A stretch of 64,000 bases of DNA. Origin: Bactericera cockerelli (lineage: Eukaryota > Arthropoda > Insecta > Hemiptera > Triozidae). The translations under genes were made by a program, and so were the position numbers. Under the pieces are notes generated by a model. It saw only the letters and a program-made list of their open reading frames with translations. It was not told the origin of the DNA and did not search any database. Below, in pieces: positions 63,766 to 64,000 of the stretch; position 1 is the first letter of the stretch; each line of letters starts with the position of its first letter. The stretch is from NCBI GenBank assembly GCA_024516035.1, contig CM044961.1, positions 2,106,020-2,170,019 of the forward strand, read 5' to 3'.

Positions 63766-64000
63766 AGACCTGAGGCATGGCCTTCTATGTATTTTTCCTA
63801 ACCCTATGATAAACCCAAGGCATGGCCTTCTATATATTTACCTAACCCTATTATAATCCCGAGGCATTGCCTTCTATGTATTATCCCTAACCCTACTATA
63901 TTCCTGAGGCATGGCCTTCTATGTATTTTACCTAACTCTACTAAACACTGAAGGCATTGCCTTTCATTAGTTAGAGATTTAAAAGATTTCCTTATAAAAG
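63766..64000 (+). repeat. 45-bp tandem satellite running to the window edge
   Basis: Five copies (starts near 63773, 63818, 63862, 63907, 63952) of a unit with GAGGCATGGCCTTCTATGTA and CCTAACCCTA. The array may continue beyond the window. Confidence 0.88.

Overview
The window is AT-rich animal DNA, most likely from a plant-feeding insect. Evidence: spliced genes with GT-AG introns, several tRNA- and 5S-like SINEs, Helitron-like and foldback DNA elements, and many Ty3/Gypsy and non-LTR retroelements. No bacterial-style operons are present. The species cannot be named from sequence alone, and the plant-feeding or gall-forming lifestyle is inferred only from the genes described next.

The host content that stands out is a cluster of five related genes (A-E), four on the + strand and one on the - strand, between about 1.6 and 40.3 kb. 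Genes B-E start with a nearly identical 55-64 nt exon coding a signal peptide of the type MGxLSIVLIASLAVFIIA, ending in phase 1. Gene A's first exon would lie outside the window. The second exon opens with a short conserved block ([V/A]-x-G-x-N-N-W and an acidic run) and then a sequence that matches the plant EAR repression motif: LDLSL (A), LDLNLRL (B), DLNQDP (C), LNLEL (D), LVLSL (E). Pro/Gln-rich, often tandemly repeated, sequence follows, then basic patches and a small C-terminal module with a G-[QE]-[WY]-like core. Conserved promoter blocks precede B, C, D and, more weakly, E. The simplest hypothesis is a tandem family of secreted salivary effectors that recruit the plant TOPLESS corepressor. 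Gene A carries a 1-nt frameshift and gene C's last exon is interrupted by a repeat, so the family appears to be turning over.

The rest is mostly mobile DNA. 0.4-17 kb: a decayed RTE remnant, an RTE pol (2.9-4.9 kb, -), and a Jockey/CR1-like element split cleanly by a complete young Ty3/Gypsy element (5443-13426; apparently identical 441-bp LTRs, AAGC target duplication). That Gypsy polyprotein contains a TARG1/OARD1-like macrodomain between protease and reverse transcriptase. 19-20.7 kb and 31.9-33.5 kb: palindromes with repeated TACAGGGTG motifs. 42.4-44.8 kb: a long inverted repeat. 45109-49582: a second intact Gypsy (183-bp LTRs, GTACA duplication). 49.8-54.4 kb (-): a Jockey element with intact pol and a broken gag. 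54.4-59.6 kb: non-coding, with SINEs and a MITE. 60028-63003: a non-LTR element with a C-terminal restriction-like endonuclease, preceded by 94-bp tandem repeats. The window ends in a 45-bp satellite.
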